This document shows positions 33,592-42,333 of a stretch of 64,000 nt of DNA, in pieces. Both the position numbers and the translations under genes were made by a program. How positions within the stretch are numbered: the first letter of the stretch is position 1; every line of letters starts with the position of its first letter. The notes under the pieces were generated by a model that did no database searches, had not been told where the DNA came from, and saw only the letters and a list, made by a program, of their open reading frames with translations. The stretch comes from Burkholderia sp. SRS-W-2-2016 (GTDB lineage: Bacteria > Pseudomonadota > Gammaproteobacteria > Burkholderiales > Burkholderiaceae), in the NCBI RefSeq assembly GCF_001931485.1, contig NZ_MSDV01000026.1, positions 124,001 to 188,000 of the forward strand, given 5' to 3'.

Positions 33592-34940
33592 ATCGTCTCG
33601 TCGCGCGTATTGCGATATCGACGCGCGCGGCGTTTGACGCCGAGCGCCGGTTGAAAACGTATGGCGTTGCGGCTCTGGCGCTGCTCCTCCTCGCCGCGCC
33701 GGTTCCGCCCGCGGCCGCTGCGCAGGCGAGCACGCTTGCCAGCACACTCGACAGCACACTCGACAGCACACTCGACAGCACACTCGCCGGCGCGCGAACC
33801 ACCGCGCACCTGGCGGCGTTGCAGCCGCCGCCGACCGGACATGGTGCGGACCGCTTTGCGATGGCCGTGAACTGCAGCCCCTGGTCGGTGGATCGCGCCG
33901 CGTTGAACGAGTGCGCGAAGGATCTCGATCTGATCAGGGCGCTAGGCGTCGGCACCGTTCGTCTCGGCGTGAGCTGGGACTTCATGAGTCTGCGCAGTAC
34001 GCTCGAACCGGGCAAGGTCGCTTTCACCAAGGCGCTTCTCGATGCCGCCCGCACGCGCGGCATGAAGATCCTTTTCCAGGTGGGCATGTTGGCCCCTCCC
34101 GGCGCGTATCAGTGCGCGGGCGTCGTGAACCCGCCACGCCGCGCGTCGCCGCGACTCGACTTCTGCGATGCTGTCTTCGTCAGTTATCTGAGCGCACTGA
34201 TGGACGTCGTGCTGCCCTATACGGCGGACATCGAATTGTTCAACGAGTTGAACTGGGGCTTCGCCGCGGACGATCCCTCTTACGGCGATGCGAACGGCAT
34301 TGCGGGCTACATTCCGAGGCGCGAAGCGAAGCTCTATACCGAAGCGAAACGGGTTCTCGACAGCAAGAAACGGCTCGGTTACAAGGCGGTTCTGCATAGT
34401 CAGGGGATCTCCTACTTTTACAACACCGCGTATCCGAACGCGGGATGGAAGCCGCCCGATCATGCTCCTTTCATCCAGGCAACCGATCTTCTCGAAGCAA
34501 TCGGAAAGCACTCGGCAACCGCGGGCAATCCATTAAATGACGTGATCGACGTGGTGGATATTCATCCGTATTTCAAAAGCGACGTGTACGTGACGATGGT
34601 GCAATCGATTATCACGACGCTCGCGGCACTCACCCCGAATAGAACCAAGGCGCTGTGGATCACGGAGACCAATAGCGGCACGGACAACACGGATGCCGGT
34701 ATGACGAGCGCATTTGAACAATTGAAGCTGTTGATGAGCAGCAATGCGGTGCAAAAGGCGTTCTGGTTCGTCGTGCGCAACGGCGATCCGGCAAACGGCG
34801 AAGGCGATACCTACGCGATATACGACTACCACCGCAACCTGATCAGGCCGCAACTGGCTGCGGCGATCAAGTCCTACACCGCGACCATTCCGGCCTCCGA
34901 ACGATTTTTGTCGGGCGTCTATCTCACACCGATTCCGTGA
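33579..34940 (+). CDS. Exported clan-A glycoside hydrolase (PslG-like)
   Basis: A 453-residue glycosidase with an N-terminal export signal or anchor (about residues 29-49, YGVAALALLLLAAPVPPAAAA). A Ser-Thr-Leu repeat linker (51-70) is followed by a TIM-barrel of clan GH-A. The likely acid/base is Glu223 in FNELNWG and the likely nucleophile Glu363 in ITETNSG, matching the family pair in GH39/GH5-like enzymes. In polysaccharide clusters such enzymes, for example PslG, trim the polymer in the periplasm. It overlaps the flippase gene by 13 bp and precedes the tyrosine autokinase. The linker is encoded by a 12-bp repeat. Confidence 0.82.
   Translation: MGRINRLVARIAISTRAAFDAERRLKTYGVAALALLLLAAPVPPAAAAQASTLASTLDSTLDSTLDSTLAGARTTAHLAALQPPPTGHGADRFAMAVNCSPWSVDRAALNECAKDLDLIRALGVGTVRLGVSWDFMSLRSTLEPGKVAFTKALLDAARTRGMKILFQVGMLAPPGAYQCAGVVNPPRRASPRLDFCDAVFVSYLSALMDVVLPYTADIELFNELNWGFAADDPSYGDANGIAGYIPRREAKLYTEAKRVLDSKKRLGYKAVLHSQGISYFYNTAYPNAGWKPPDHAPFIQATDLLEAIGKHSATAGNPLNDVIDVVDIHPYFKSDVYVTMVQSIITTLAALTPNRTKALWITETNSGTDNTDAGMTSAFEQLKLLMSSNAVQKAFWFVVRNGDPANGEGDTYAIYDYHRNLIRPQLAAAIKSYTATIPASERFLSGVYLTPIP
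33729..33788 (+). repeat. In-frame 12-bp tandem repeat (AGCACACTCGAC, 5 copies)
   Basis: Five head-to-tail 12-bp units inside the glycosidase gene encode the Ser-Thr-Leu-Asp linker between the signal and the catalytic domain. The three central copies are identical in DNA, showing recent expansion. Gain or loss of a unit adds or removes four residues without a frameshift. Confidence 0.88.
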
Positions 34941-35319
34941 GCAACCATTACCGTATTTGCATGACCGACACAGTAAAAAAAACGAGTCTTGTGCGTTTGC
35001 GAACTAACTTGCACTTATTGCCCCGTTAAGCTTTCCAAAACTTACATGCCCCATTGGACGCGCCCGTCACGATTGCGCCTCCTTGCAATACGCATAGCGA
35101 TCCAATCATGAATAAGACTTTCGTCGGCTTGCACTAAAGAGACAGAAAGTTCGTCTTGCCGTATTTCCGCAGTTCCAAAGCGTGCTACGAGATCGACCGG
35201 ATAGCAGAAACATCCGTCGATTCGACGTGCAGACGGATCGAATGCAACGATTCGCGCTGGCGCTGGCCTGTTGCCAGTTTGATTCAGGTAGTCGGTTAAA
35301 CCTCTTCGATGGGCTTTAT
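34941..35319. other. Gap before the tyrosine autokinase gene
   Basis: A 379-bp stretch with lower GC. Nothing codes convincingly: a frame open from 35182 is continuous with the kinase but has no family-like sequence before ATG 35320. TTGCAA at 35083 and AT-rich DNA nearby could be an internal promoter; I cannot identify it firmly. Confidence 0.45.
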
Positions 35320-37572
35320 ATGAATGAGTTTTCTCGTAACCCGCAGGCTGCCGGCTCACGCCAGAACGATATCGGTCTGGTCCGTTACTTCGATGTCGTG
35401 CTCGCGAATCGTTGGCTGGTCCTCGCGATCGCATCGACCGTTCTGCTGCTCGGTGTCGCTTACAGTTTTCTTGCGCGCCCTGTCTATCAGTCGGACATCG
35501 TGGTGCAAGTGGAACAGGAAAATCCGACGAATGCGAAAAGTCTGCTAGGCGACGTATCGAGCCTGTTCGACGTGAAAACCGAAACGAGCGCGCAGATAGA
35601 AGTGCTGCGCTCGCGCATGGTGGTGGGCAACGCGGTGGACAGGCTGAAGCTTTACATCCATGCCGCCCCGGTGCGCTTTCCGCTGATCGGCAACTCGATT
35701 GCACGCTGGAACAAGGGACTCTCCAGACCCGGCCTGCTCGGCACCGGCGGTTACGCGTGGGCAAATGAATCGATCGGCGTGGACGTTTTCGATGTTCCCG
35801 AAGATCTCGAAGGCGAGAGCTTCAGACTGATCGCACTCGGCAACGGGCGCTTCAGGGTCGAGCAGAAGTTTCTCGACACGCCGATCGAAGGACAAGTCGG
35901 CGAGACCGTCGTCTCGGGCGGCAGCAACGGGCCGATCACGCTGCGCGTGCAATCGCTGCACGCGAATCCCGGCACCGAATTCGTGCTGGTGCGCAACTCG
36001 CGCCTGAAGACGATCGAGGATCTGCAAAACAAGCTGTTCATCCTCGAGAAAGGCAAGCAGAGCGGAATTATCGATGTATCGCTGACCGGCACGGACCGCC
36101 ATCTGACCGCGCAGATCCTGAACAATCTCGGCGACGAATACGTGGCGGCGAATATCTCGCGCAAAGCAGCCGAAGCGGAAAAATCGCTTGCCTTCCTCAG
36201 CGACCTGCTGCCGCAAATGAAGAGAGAACTCGAAAGTTCGGAGGCAACCTACAACGCGTTGCGGGTCAAGCGCGGCACGTTCGACCTGAGCGAAGAAGGC
36301 AAGACCTATCTGAAAGAAAGCGTCGATCTGCAGACCAACCTGCTCGCTCTTAAACAGAAGCGCATGGAGCTCACCGGGCATTTCACGAGCGAGTATCCGG
36401 CGGTCCGCGCGGTCGACGAACAGATTGCCGCGTTGAGCGCCAAAGCCGCGGCGGTGTCGGGGAAAATGACCGGGCTGCCCGAACTCGAACAGGAATCGCT
36501 GCGGCTCATGCGCGACGTGCGCGTGAACAACGACCTCTACGTCGGCATGCTCAACAACATGCAGCAGTTGAAACTCGTGCGCGCCGGCAAGGTGGGCACC
36601 GTGCGCCTGCTCGATCGCGCCGTGGTCCCGAAGGAGCCGATCAAGCCGAACAAACCAATCCTGATCGGCGCGGCCGCGGTGGTCGGCCTCGTGCTGGGCG
36701 TGCTCGCAACCTTCGTCCGCCAGGTGGTTCGCCGCGGCGTGACCGATCCTCAGGACATCGAGCACGAAACCGGGCTGAGCGTCTACGCGACCGTGCCGGT
36801 TTCCCGCACGCAAGCCGCGCTCGCGCTGGACGCTCCGGCGTCCAGCGATAACCTGCTGCTGCTCGCCAAACACTCGCCGGCCGATCCGTCGGTCGAGAGT
36901 CTGCGCAGTCTGCGCCTCGCGTTGCAACTGTCGATTCAGGAGTCGGGCAGCAACCGGGTGCTGCTCACGGGCCCGAGCGAACGGATCGGCAAATCGTTTC
37001 TGTGCGCGAATCTGGCGGCTGTGATGACGGGCGCCGACAAGCGTGTGTTGCTGATCGACGGCGATCTGCGCAAAGGCCACCTGCACCGGTATTTCGGCAA
37101 GCAGGCGCAACCAGGCCTCGCGGACGTGCTCACCTCGCGCGTCACGCTGGATCAGGCGTTGCAACGTAACGTCGCGCCTGGTCTCGACTTTCTTGCGAAC
37201 GGCAAGATCCCGCCCAATCCGGCCGAACTTCTGATGAGCGACCAGATGTCGGCGCTGCTCGATTCGGTCGGCGACAGTTACGACGTGGTGCTGATCGATA
37301 CGCCGCCCGTGCTGCCGGTCTCCGATGCGGCGATCCTCGCGCATCGTTGCGGCACCGTGTTTCTCGTCGCGCGTTTCGGCACGACCTCGGTCGACGAGGT
37401 GCGCGAGTCGGCCAAGCAGCTGCGCCAGGCGAACGTCGAGTTGAAGGGCGTGATCTTCAACGGCTTCGATCCGTCGGCCTATCGCTACAGTCTGGGCTCG
37501 ACTGCGCTGCGCAGCCGCTACGGTTCGTATCAGTACGCGAGTGCGACCGATGACAAGGCATCGGCCAGTTGA
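35320..37572 (+). CDS. Polysaccharide co-polymerase / bacterial tyrosine autokinase (Wzc-like)
   Basis: A 750-residue inner-membrane protein that controls chain length and export of polysaccharide through tyrosine phosphorylation. An N-terminal helix (NRWLVLAIASTVLLLGVAYSF, about residue 28-48) starts the Wzz domain. A long periplasmic coiled coil follows, and a second helix (ILIGAAAVVGLVLGVLATF) lies near residue 450. The cytoplasmic kinase has a Walker A near residues 550-559 (GPSERIGKS, with Glu replacing the common Pro), Walker A' LLIDGDLRKG, Walker B VVLIDTPPV near 656, and a C-terminal tyrosine cluster, about 720-742. Nothing like a Wza outer-membrane channel or phosphatase is adjacent. 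Confidence 0.92.
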   Translation: MNEFSRNPQAAGSRQNDIGLVRYFDVVLANRWLVLAIASTVLLLGVAYSFLARPVYQSDIVVQVEQENPTNAKSLLGDVSSLFDVKTETSAQIEVLRSRMVVGNAVDRLKLYIHAAPVRFPLIGNSIARWNKGLSRPGLLGTGGYAWANESIGVDVFDVPEDLEGESFRLIALGNGRFRVEQKFLDTPIEGQVGETVVSGGSNGPITLRVQSLHANPGTEFVLVRNSRLKTIEDLQNKLFILEKGKQSGIIDVSLTGTDRHLTAQILNNLGDEYVAANISRKAAEAEKSLAFLSDLLPQMKRELESSEATYNALRVKRGTFDLSEEGKTYLKESVDLQTNLLALKQKRMELTGHFTSEYPAVRAVDEQIAALSAKAAAVSGKMTGLPELEQESLRLMRDVRVNNDLYVGMLNNMQQLKLVRAGKVGTVRLLDRAVVPKEPIKPNKPILIGAAAVVGLVLGVLATFVRQVVRRGVTDPQDIEHETGLSVYATVPVSRTQAALALDAPASSDNLLLLAKHSPADPSVESLRSLRLALQLSIQESGSNRVLLTGPSERIGKSFLCANLAAVMTGADKRVLLIDGDLRKGHLHRYFGKQAQPGLADVLTSRVTLDQALQRNVAPGLDFLANGKIPPNPAELLMSDQMSALLDSVGDSYDVVLIDTPPVLPVSDAAILAHRCGTVFLVARFGTTSVDEVRESAKQLRQANVELKGVIFNGFDPSAYRYSLGSTALRSRYGSYQYASATDDKASAS

Positions 37573-37687
37573 CGCCGACCCACGGCAGCCCTCGCGGCTC
37601 GTTTTACCAGAGCTATGAGGGCAACCCGGGCAACCCGGGACAACCGCTGTAAAGCAGTCGGACTCCGCGCGATTCGAGGGAATCAAA

Positions 37688-38839
37688 GTGCGTATCGTCA
37701 AACTACCTGGATTGATCGGGGAAACCGCGACCCCGGGTGTCTCCGCCGCCATCTGGGCGCTCGTACTGGGGCTTCTGTGCTTCGTGTCGATCAATCACGA
37801 AACGGTGCTGCCGGAGAGATTTCTGCTCGATGGGCTATTCATTCTCGAACGGATGACCGCGGATGTCCGCTTCGAGGCATTCGGCGATTCGTTCGACAAC
37901 CTTGCATGGCTTTTCCGCACACTCGGCCTGGGCACGCTGTCGATGTCGCTACTCGGATTCTTTGCGTCGACGTTCGGACTGATGTTCGCGATCTGGCGCT
38001 CGGGCGTGCGCAGCCTGAGCTATATGGAATTCATGCTGGCCTGCTTCTGGCTATTCGACCAGACGGTGTACATCGCGCTGCCTTCGAAGGAAATCATCAT
38101 TTCTCTCGCGATTTTTCTGATCGTGCTGTGCAAGGATTCGCGCTTCATCATCGTGATTTTCACCGTGTGCTCGATGCTCATTGCGGTGTACCTGCGCTCC
38201 TATTGGGCGATCACGCTCGCGCCGACCATGTTGCTGTACTTCGGCCCTTCGTTCGTGCGCAAGCCGCCCTTTCTCGTTGTGCTGGCCGTCGTGCTGTTCG
38301 TCGGCATGGCGATCGACTTTCGCATCCAGTACGGTCAGCCGCTGGACTTCGCGCGCCAGACGGTGAACGAATTCCGGGATCCGAGCGAAGTGGGATCGCT
38401 TATCGTGCAGATCATTCCGGGCGGCAACCTCGTCTCGGATGTGATCAATGCGATGCTGATTCTCGGCACGTTTCTGCTGCCGGTGCCGTTGATTCTGTCG
38501 GGCGTGGCGACCCAGACGCTGGGCGGCATCTGTACGTTTTTCTCGCTCGGCGCGACGTTCTCCCGCTATCTGAAGCGAGCCGCGGTCGCCGAACCCGGCC
38601 GCTTCGACCGGCTGTGTTTCTGCTTTGCCGTCAGCTTTATCGCGACTCAAGCGATCTTCGAACCCGACTATGGATCGTTTCTGCGCCACCTTTCACCGAT
38701 CTCGCCGCTGTTGATGTATCTGCTGCTGTCGTCGAGACTGGCTCACGAGTCCGCCGTGTCCCAGCTGACGGAAACCGGGCACGCCCGCCTACAGTTCAAT
38801 CCGAAGGAGCGCAGATGGCTGAAGTCCTCCAACGGCTAA
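37688..38839 (+). CDS. Polytopic membrane protein, probable polysaccharide polymerase (Wzy-like)
   Basis: A 383-residue protein with about ten hydrophobic segments and a periplasm-sized loop near residues 225-260 (DFRIQYGQPLDFARQTVNEF). I recognise no strict family motif. The topology, length and position directly after the autokinase and before galU fit a polymerase or EpsG-like protein that would join repeat units. It could instead be an unrelated transporter-like protein. There is no separate polymerase candidate in the cluster, which favours this reading. Confidence 0.6.
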   Translation: MRIVKLPGLIGETATPGVSAAIWALVLGLLCFVSINHETVLPERFLLDGLFILERMTADVRFEAFGDSFDNLAWLFRTLGLGTLSMSLLGFFASTFGLMFAIWRSGVRSLSYMEFMLACFWLFDQTVYIALPSKEIIISLAIFLIVLCKDSRFIIVIFTVCSMLIAVYLRSYWAITLAPTMLLYFGPSFVRKPPFLVVLAVVLFVGMAIDFRIQYGQPLDFARQTVNEFRDPSEVGSLIVQIIPGGNLVSDVINAMLILGTFLLPVPLILSGVATQTLGGICTFFSLGATFSRYLKRAAVAEPGRFDRLCFCFAVSFIATQAIFEPDYGSFLRHLSPISPLLMYLLLSSRLAHESAVSQLTETGHARLQFNPKERRWLKSSNG

Positions 38840-38915
38840 CGATGCTCGCCAACCTTATCCGTCGAACGCCAGTTCGTGGACACACAACCTCTCAATCGAT
38901 GTGGGGATGCCAACC

Positions 38916-39830
38916 ATGCTGAAAGTCACCAAAGCCGTGTTTCCGGTTGCGGGCCTCGGAACACGCTTCCTGCCGGCCACCAAAGCAAGTCCGAAGGAAA
39001 TGCTGCCGGTCGTCGACAAGCCGCTGATCCAGTACGCGGTTGAAGAGGCGATTGCCGCCGGCATCACCGAGATGATCTTCGTGACGGGCCGCAGCAAGCG
39101 TGCGATCGAAGATCACTTCGACAAATCCTACGAGATCGAAGCCGAGCTGGAAGCGCGTAACAAGCAGAAGCTGCTCGACCTCGTGCGCAGCATCAAACCG
39201 GCCAACGTCGACTGCTTCTATGTGCGTCAACCCGAAGCGCTCGGTCTCGGGCACGCGGTGCTGTGCGCCGAAAAGCTGGTCGGCGACAGCCCGTTCGCGG
39301 TGATTCTCGCCGACGACCTGCTGCACAGCTCGAAGCCGGTAATGAGTCAGCTGGTCGATACGTTCAACCACTATCACAGCTCGGTGATCGGCGTCGAAAC
39401 GATCGCGCGCGAGGACAGCCGCTCGTATGGCGTGGTCGACGGCCGCGAGTGGGCGGACAAGGTGATCAAGATGTCGCGCATCGTCGAGAAGCCGGCGCCG
39501 GAGCACGCGCCGTCGAATCTCGGCGTGGTGGGCCGCTATGTACTGATGCCGACGATCTTCAAGCACATCCGCGCGATCAAGCCGGGCGCGGGCGGCGAAC
39601 TGCAGTTGACCGACGCGGTGCAGTCGCTGCTGACCGAGGAGCAGGTACTCGCGTATCGCTATTACGGTACGCGCTTCGACTGCGGCAGCAAGATCGGCTA
39701 TCTGAAGGCGACCGTCGAGTTCGCGCTGCGTCACCCGGAACTGAAGGCGGAGTTCGAAGCGTATCTGCAGACTTACATGCACGGCCACACGACGAAGACC
39801 ATGACTTCCGAATGTGAGCCGGTTATCTGA
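38916..39830 (+). CDS. galU: UTP-glucose-1-phosphate uridylyltransferase
   Basis: Cytoplasmic enzyme that makes UDP-glucose, the donor or precursor for polysaccharide sugars. The 304-residue protein has the complete nucleotide-binding start FPVAGLGTRFLPATKASPKEMLP (landmark), then VDKPLIQYAVEEA, and the lysine-containing block RIVEKPAPEHAPSNLGVVGRY near residue 195. I choose ATG 38916, eight bases after GGGGA; a GTG at 38901 is in frame. Its place after the polymerase candidate indicates a dedicated supply of UDP-glucose, or of UDP-glucuronate if a dehydrogenase exists elsewhere. Confidence 0.96.
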   Translation: MLKVTKAVFPVAGLGTRFLPATKASPKEMLPVVDKPLIQYAVEEAIAAGITEMIFVTGRSKRAIEDHFDKSYEIEAELEARNKQKLLDLVRSIKPANVDCFYVRQPEALGLGHAVLCAEKLVGDSPFAVILADDLLHSSKPVMSQLVDTFNHYHSSVIGVETIAREDSRSYGVVDGREWADKVIKMSRIVEKPAPEHAPSNLGVVGRYVLMPTIFKHIRAIKPGAGGELQLTDAVQSLLTEEQVLAYRYYGTRFDCGSKIGYLKATVEFALRHPELKAEFEAYLQTYMHGHTTKTMTSECEPVI

Positions 39831-39881
39831 GCTGCGCCCCGGTTCGAAAGAGGCGCCCGTAAAAACTGATCGTCGAGCCCT

Positions 39882-40919
39882 ATGTTCAATACTTTCGCCG
39901 ATGAAAAAAAAGATGCCCGCTGTGGTCTCAAAGGCAGAGTAGTACCGGTCGTCACGGAGTCCGTGCGTGCGCTTCCGGAGCCGGCCGCGTTCTCCATTTT
40001 TCATGAGCCGTGGTGGCTGGATATTGCAACCGGCGGGAACTGGAGCATGGCTAAGGTCGAGCACGGCAACCAGCTGCTGGGCCAGATGCCGTATTGCACC
40101 AACCGCAGGAGCGGGTGGCGGATTTCGCATCTGCCTCCGCTCACGCACACCCTCGGTCCCGTTGTCACTCCGCTCGGTCTCGACGACCCGCGCGAACAGC
40201 ATCACCGTCACACGGTCACGACGGCGCTGCTCGAACAGTTGCCGCATTTCGACAGCTTTTACCAGCTGCTGGACTCGCGTATCGACGATGCGCTCGCTTT
40301 CTCACTGCAAGGTTTCGCGGTATCCGTGCGCTATACGTTTCAGATCTCGTCGCAGTGCGCGGTTGAACACGCGTGGGACCGGATGCATAGCAAAACCCGC
40401 AACGTGATCCGCGGCGCCCGCAAGAGTCTGACTGTCGAGCCGGTCGATACGCCGGATAAATTCGTGCAGTTCTACGACACGAATCTGCTCGAACGATCGC
40501 GCAAGAACGCGTACGAACGCGGCGTGATGCGCGAACTCGTCAATGCGTTTGTCGAGCGCAAGGCCGGGCGCCTGCTGGGCGCTTACGACAGCCAGGGAAA
40601 GCTGGTCGCCGCGATCGGCCTCGTCTGGGATAACCATTCGATGTACTACCTGATGTCGTCGCGCGAAGCCGGCGCGCATAGCGGCGCGATCAGCCTGCTG
40701 GTATGGACCGCGATTCAGCAGGCGCTCGAACGCAAGTTGACGTTCGATGTCGACGGCTTCTATAGCCTGGGCACCTGCAAGTTCCTGGAAGGTTTCGGCG
40801 GTGCGCTGAAGCAGCGTCTCTGTGTCGAGCGCGCGAGTACGATGTTTTCCCTTGCGCGTATCCTCAAGCGGCGACTCGTGCCGGATTCCGCCACGGGGTT
40901 TTCTTCCCCCAATCTGTGA
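39882..40919 (+). CDS. FemAB/GNAT-like acyltransferase
   Basis: A 345-residue protein with a GNAT-type double fold resembling FemAB and BioF2-like transferases. Landmarks are SIFHEPWWLDIATGGNWSMA near residue 40, SKTRNVIRGARKSLTVEPVD near residue 170, the cofactor-binding strand region GKLVAAIGLVWDNHSMYYLMS near residue 240, and the C-terminal FDVDGFYSLGTCKFLEGFGG. Proteins of this type sit in capsule and exopolysaccharide clusters and may modify the polymer. It closes the plus-strand polysaccharide run and mirrors the acyltransferase at the left border. Substrate unknown. Confidence 0.7.
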   Translation: MFNTFADEKKDARCGLKGRVVPVVTESVRALPEPAAFSIFHEPWWLDIATGGNWSMAKVEHGNQLLGQMPYCTNRRSGWRISHLPPLTHTLGPVVTPLGLDDPREQHHRHTVTTALLEQLPHFDSFYQLLDSRIDDALAFSLQGFAVSVRYTFQISSQCAVEHAWDRMHSKTRNVIRGARKSLTVEPVDTPDKFVQFYDTNLLERSRKNAYERGVMRELVNAFVERKAGRLLGAYDSQGKLVAAIGLVWDNHSMYYLMSSREAGAHSGAISLLVWTAIQQALERKLTFDVDGFYSLGTCKFLEGFGGALKQRLCVERASTMFSLARILKRRLVPDSATGFSSPNL

Positions 40920-40969
40920 CCGGGGCCGGCCGGCGAAATGGAATTCGGCCTTGGGTGGAACGGCCGCGC

Positions 40970-42010
40970 TCAGATCGGCAGATCTCTCGCCCGCTCGTGC
41001 AGATCGCGCGCCGGCAGCAGGTTCTCGCGCTGAAACCGCACCAGCGAAAACGCCCGCAATGCATCCTGCCGCGCGGGCAGCCGCGCGATTCGCAACTCAA
41101 TTTCGCGCGCGGGCCGCGGATCGCCGCGCGGCACGACGACATTGAGCGCATCGAGCAGATAGGTGTTCTTCAGCACGTAAAAATGCGCATTCGACGACGC
41201 CAGCACGTCGCAAATAATCTGTAGATGCCGCTCCAGCGCCTCGGTCTTCAAAGGCAATTGCGCAAGCTCTTTATCGTTCTCTTCGATCTGCGCGCGCAGC
41301 CGCGCCGCCTCGCCGAACGTCGCCGCGGAATTCGATCCGGCCGCGTCGCCGGTCAGCGAGCGCACCCCGGCGCCCTGCCGTTCGAGAATCTGCAGCCGGG
41401 TTTTCAGCAGCGCGCGCTCGTGCTCCAGCGAGTCGTAGCGCTGCGTATCCGCGGCGATTTTCTGCAGACCTTCGAGCACCAGCTGGTCGATGATGCGCAG
41501 CACGATCTCGCGCCGCAGCGCGGCTTCGGACTCGCCGCACAAACGCACCTGGTGATCGCTGAAACTGATCGTCGTTTGCGCGACGTCGGTGCGGGTCGAG
41601 TCGCCGTGCTGCGCGACGCCGAAGGTTTGCCGCTCGTCGACGGCCATCCCGAGCACCGCGAACGCGTGGTCGGCGGCCAGGTGCTCGTCGAAGTACGCGA
41701 GCAGTTCCGCCGAACGGCTGAACGGCACGCACACGTCCGCGGGCGCGCCGAAAAACGCGTGGATATACGGGTCGGTGGTCCACGCGGCCGCGCTCGCTTC
41801 GCGCGCCGGCGGCATCTCGGCGACGATATGGCCCAGATAGCCGGCCGCCTGCTGCGCGGCCGTCAGCAGACGCGCTTCATGATCGCGCGCGAGCCGCAAC
41901 GGCGGACTGAGCGCGACGATGCGCGCGACGATTTCCCGCGCCCGATGCGGATCGGAATCGCTCGCGCCGGCCGTGCCTTTTCGTCCGAACCATCTCGACA
42001 GCAGACCCAT
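40970..42010 (-). CDS. Coiled-coil protein of unknown function
   Basis: A 346-residue protein I do not recognise. The N terminus MGLLSRWFGRKG is amphipathic and basic. A central region (about residues 200-260, with YDSLEHERALLKTRLQILERQ and RLRAQIEENDKELAQLP) predicts a coiled coil. The C terminus contains NAHFYVLKNTYLLDALNVVV. There is no signal peptide. It is the last gene of a minus-strand series (DUF3141, fabI, RRM protein, this gene), 19 bp after the RRM gene, with its own GGGAGCAGG ribosome site. A scaffold or RNA-linked role would be a guess. Confidence 0.75.
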   Translation of the reverse strand: MGLLSRWFGRKGTAGASDSDPHRAREIVARIVALSPPLRLARDHEARLLTAAQQAAGYLGHIVAEMPPAREASAAAWTTDPYIHAFFGAPADVCVPFSRSAELLAYFDEHLAADHAFAVLGMAVDERQTFGVAQHGDSTRTDVAQTTISFSDHQVRLCGESEAALRREIVLRIIDQLVLEGLQKIAADTQRYDSLEHERALLKTRLQILERQGAGVRSLTGDAAGSNSAATFGEAARLRAQIEENDKELAQLPLKTEALERHLQIICDVLASSNAHFYVLKNTYLLDALNVVVPRGDPRPAREIELRIARLPARQDALRAFSLVRFQRENLLPARDLHERARDLPI

Positions 42011-42029
42011 GACCTGCTCCCGTGGACGG

Positions 42030-42287
42030 TCAGTCTTCGCTGCGCTCCGGCAACAGCTGCGCGACCAACGTGTGGTTCTTCCAGAACACGTTATGAATGC
42101 GCGGCTGCAGCAGCCGCAGCCCGTCCGTGCTGACGTCGTCGAACAGCACGACGGCGGCCGGGTGCGAGCCCGAGCCGGGCACCCGCCGCACCGAACTCAG
42201 GCGCGGAAATCCATAGCGGATCAGGAACTCGGCGATTTCCTCTTCCGTGACGCTTTCTTCGACGTTGCCCAGATACAGTTCAGCCAT
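42030..42287 (-). CDS. Small RRM-type RNA-binding protein
   Basis: An 85-residue protein that is almost entirely one RNA-recognition-motif fold. It starts MAELYLGNVEESVTEEEIAEFL, where LYLGNV fits the RNP-2 strand and the next helix is typical. The RNP-1 position reads HPAAVVLFDDV, so the usual aromatic pair is mostly replaced, leaving one Phe. A final strand HTLVAQLL closes the fold. Bacterial RRM proteins are known but uncommon outside cyanobacteria and some proteobacteria. It lies 46 bp after fabI and 19 bp before the coiled-coil gene. RNA binding is inferred from the fold. Confidence 0.72.
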   Translation of the reverse strand: MAELYLGNVEESVTEEEIAEFLIRYGFPRLSSVRRVPGSGSHPAAVVLFDDVSTDGLRLLQPRIHNVFWKNHTLVAQLLPERSED

Positions 42288-42333
42288 GATGTCGCTCCTC
42301 GACCGTCATGCCAGGGTCTGCTTAACGTCGACC

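Noticed and set aside
35182..35319. Upstream extension of the tyrosine autokinase by 46 codons
   Set aside because: The extra residues do not resemble the family, and ATG 35320 begins a normal Wzz-type N terminus.
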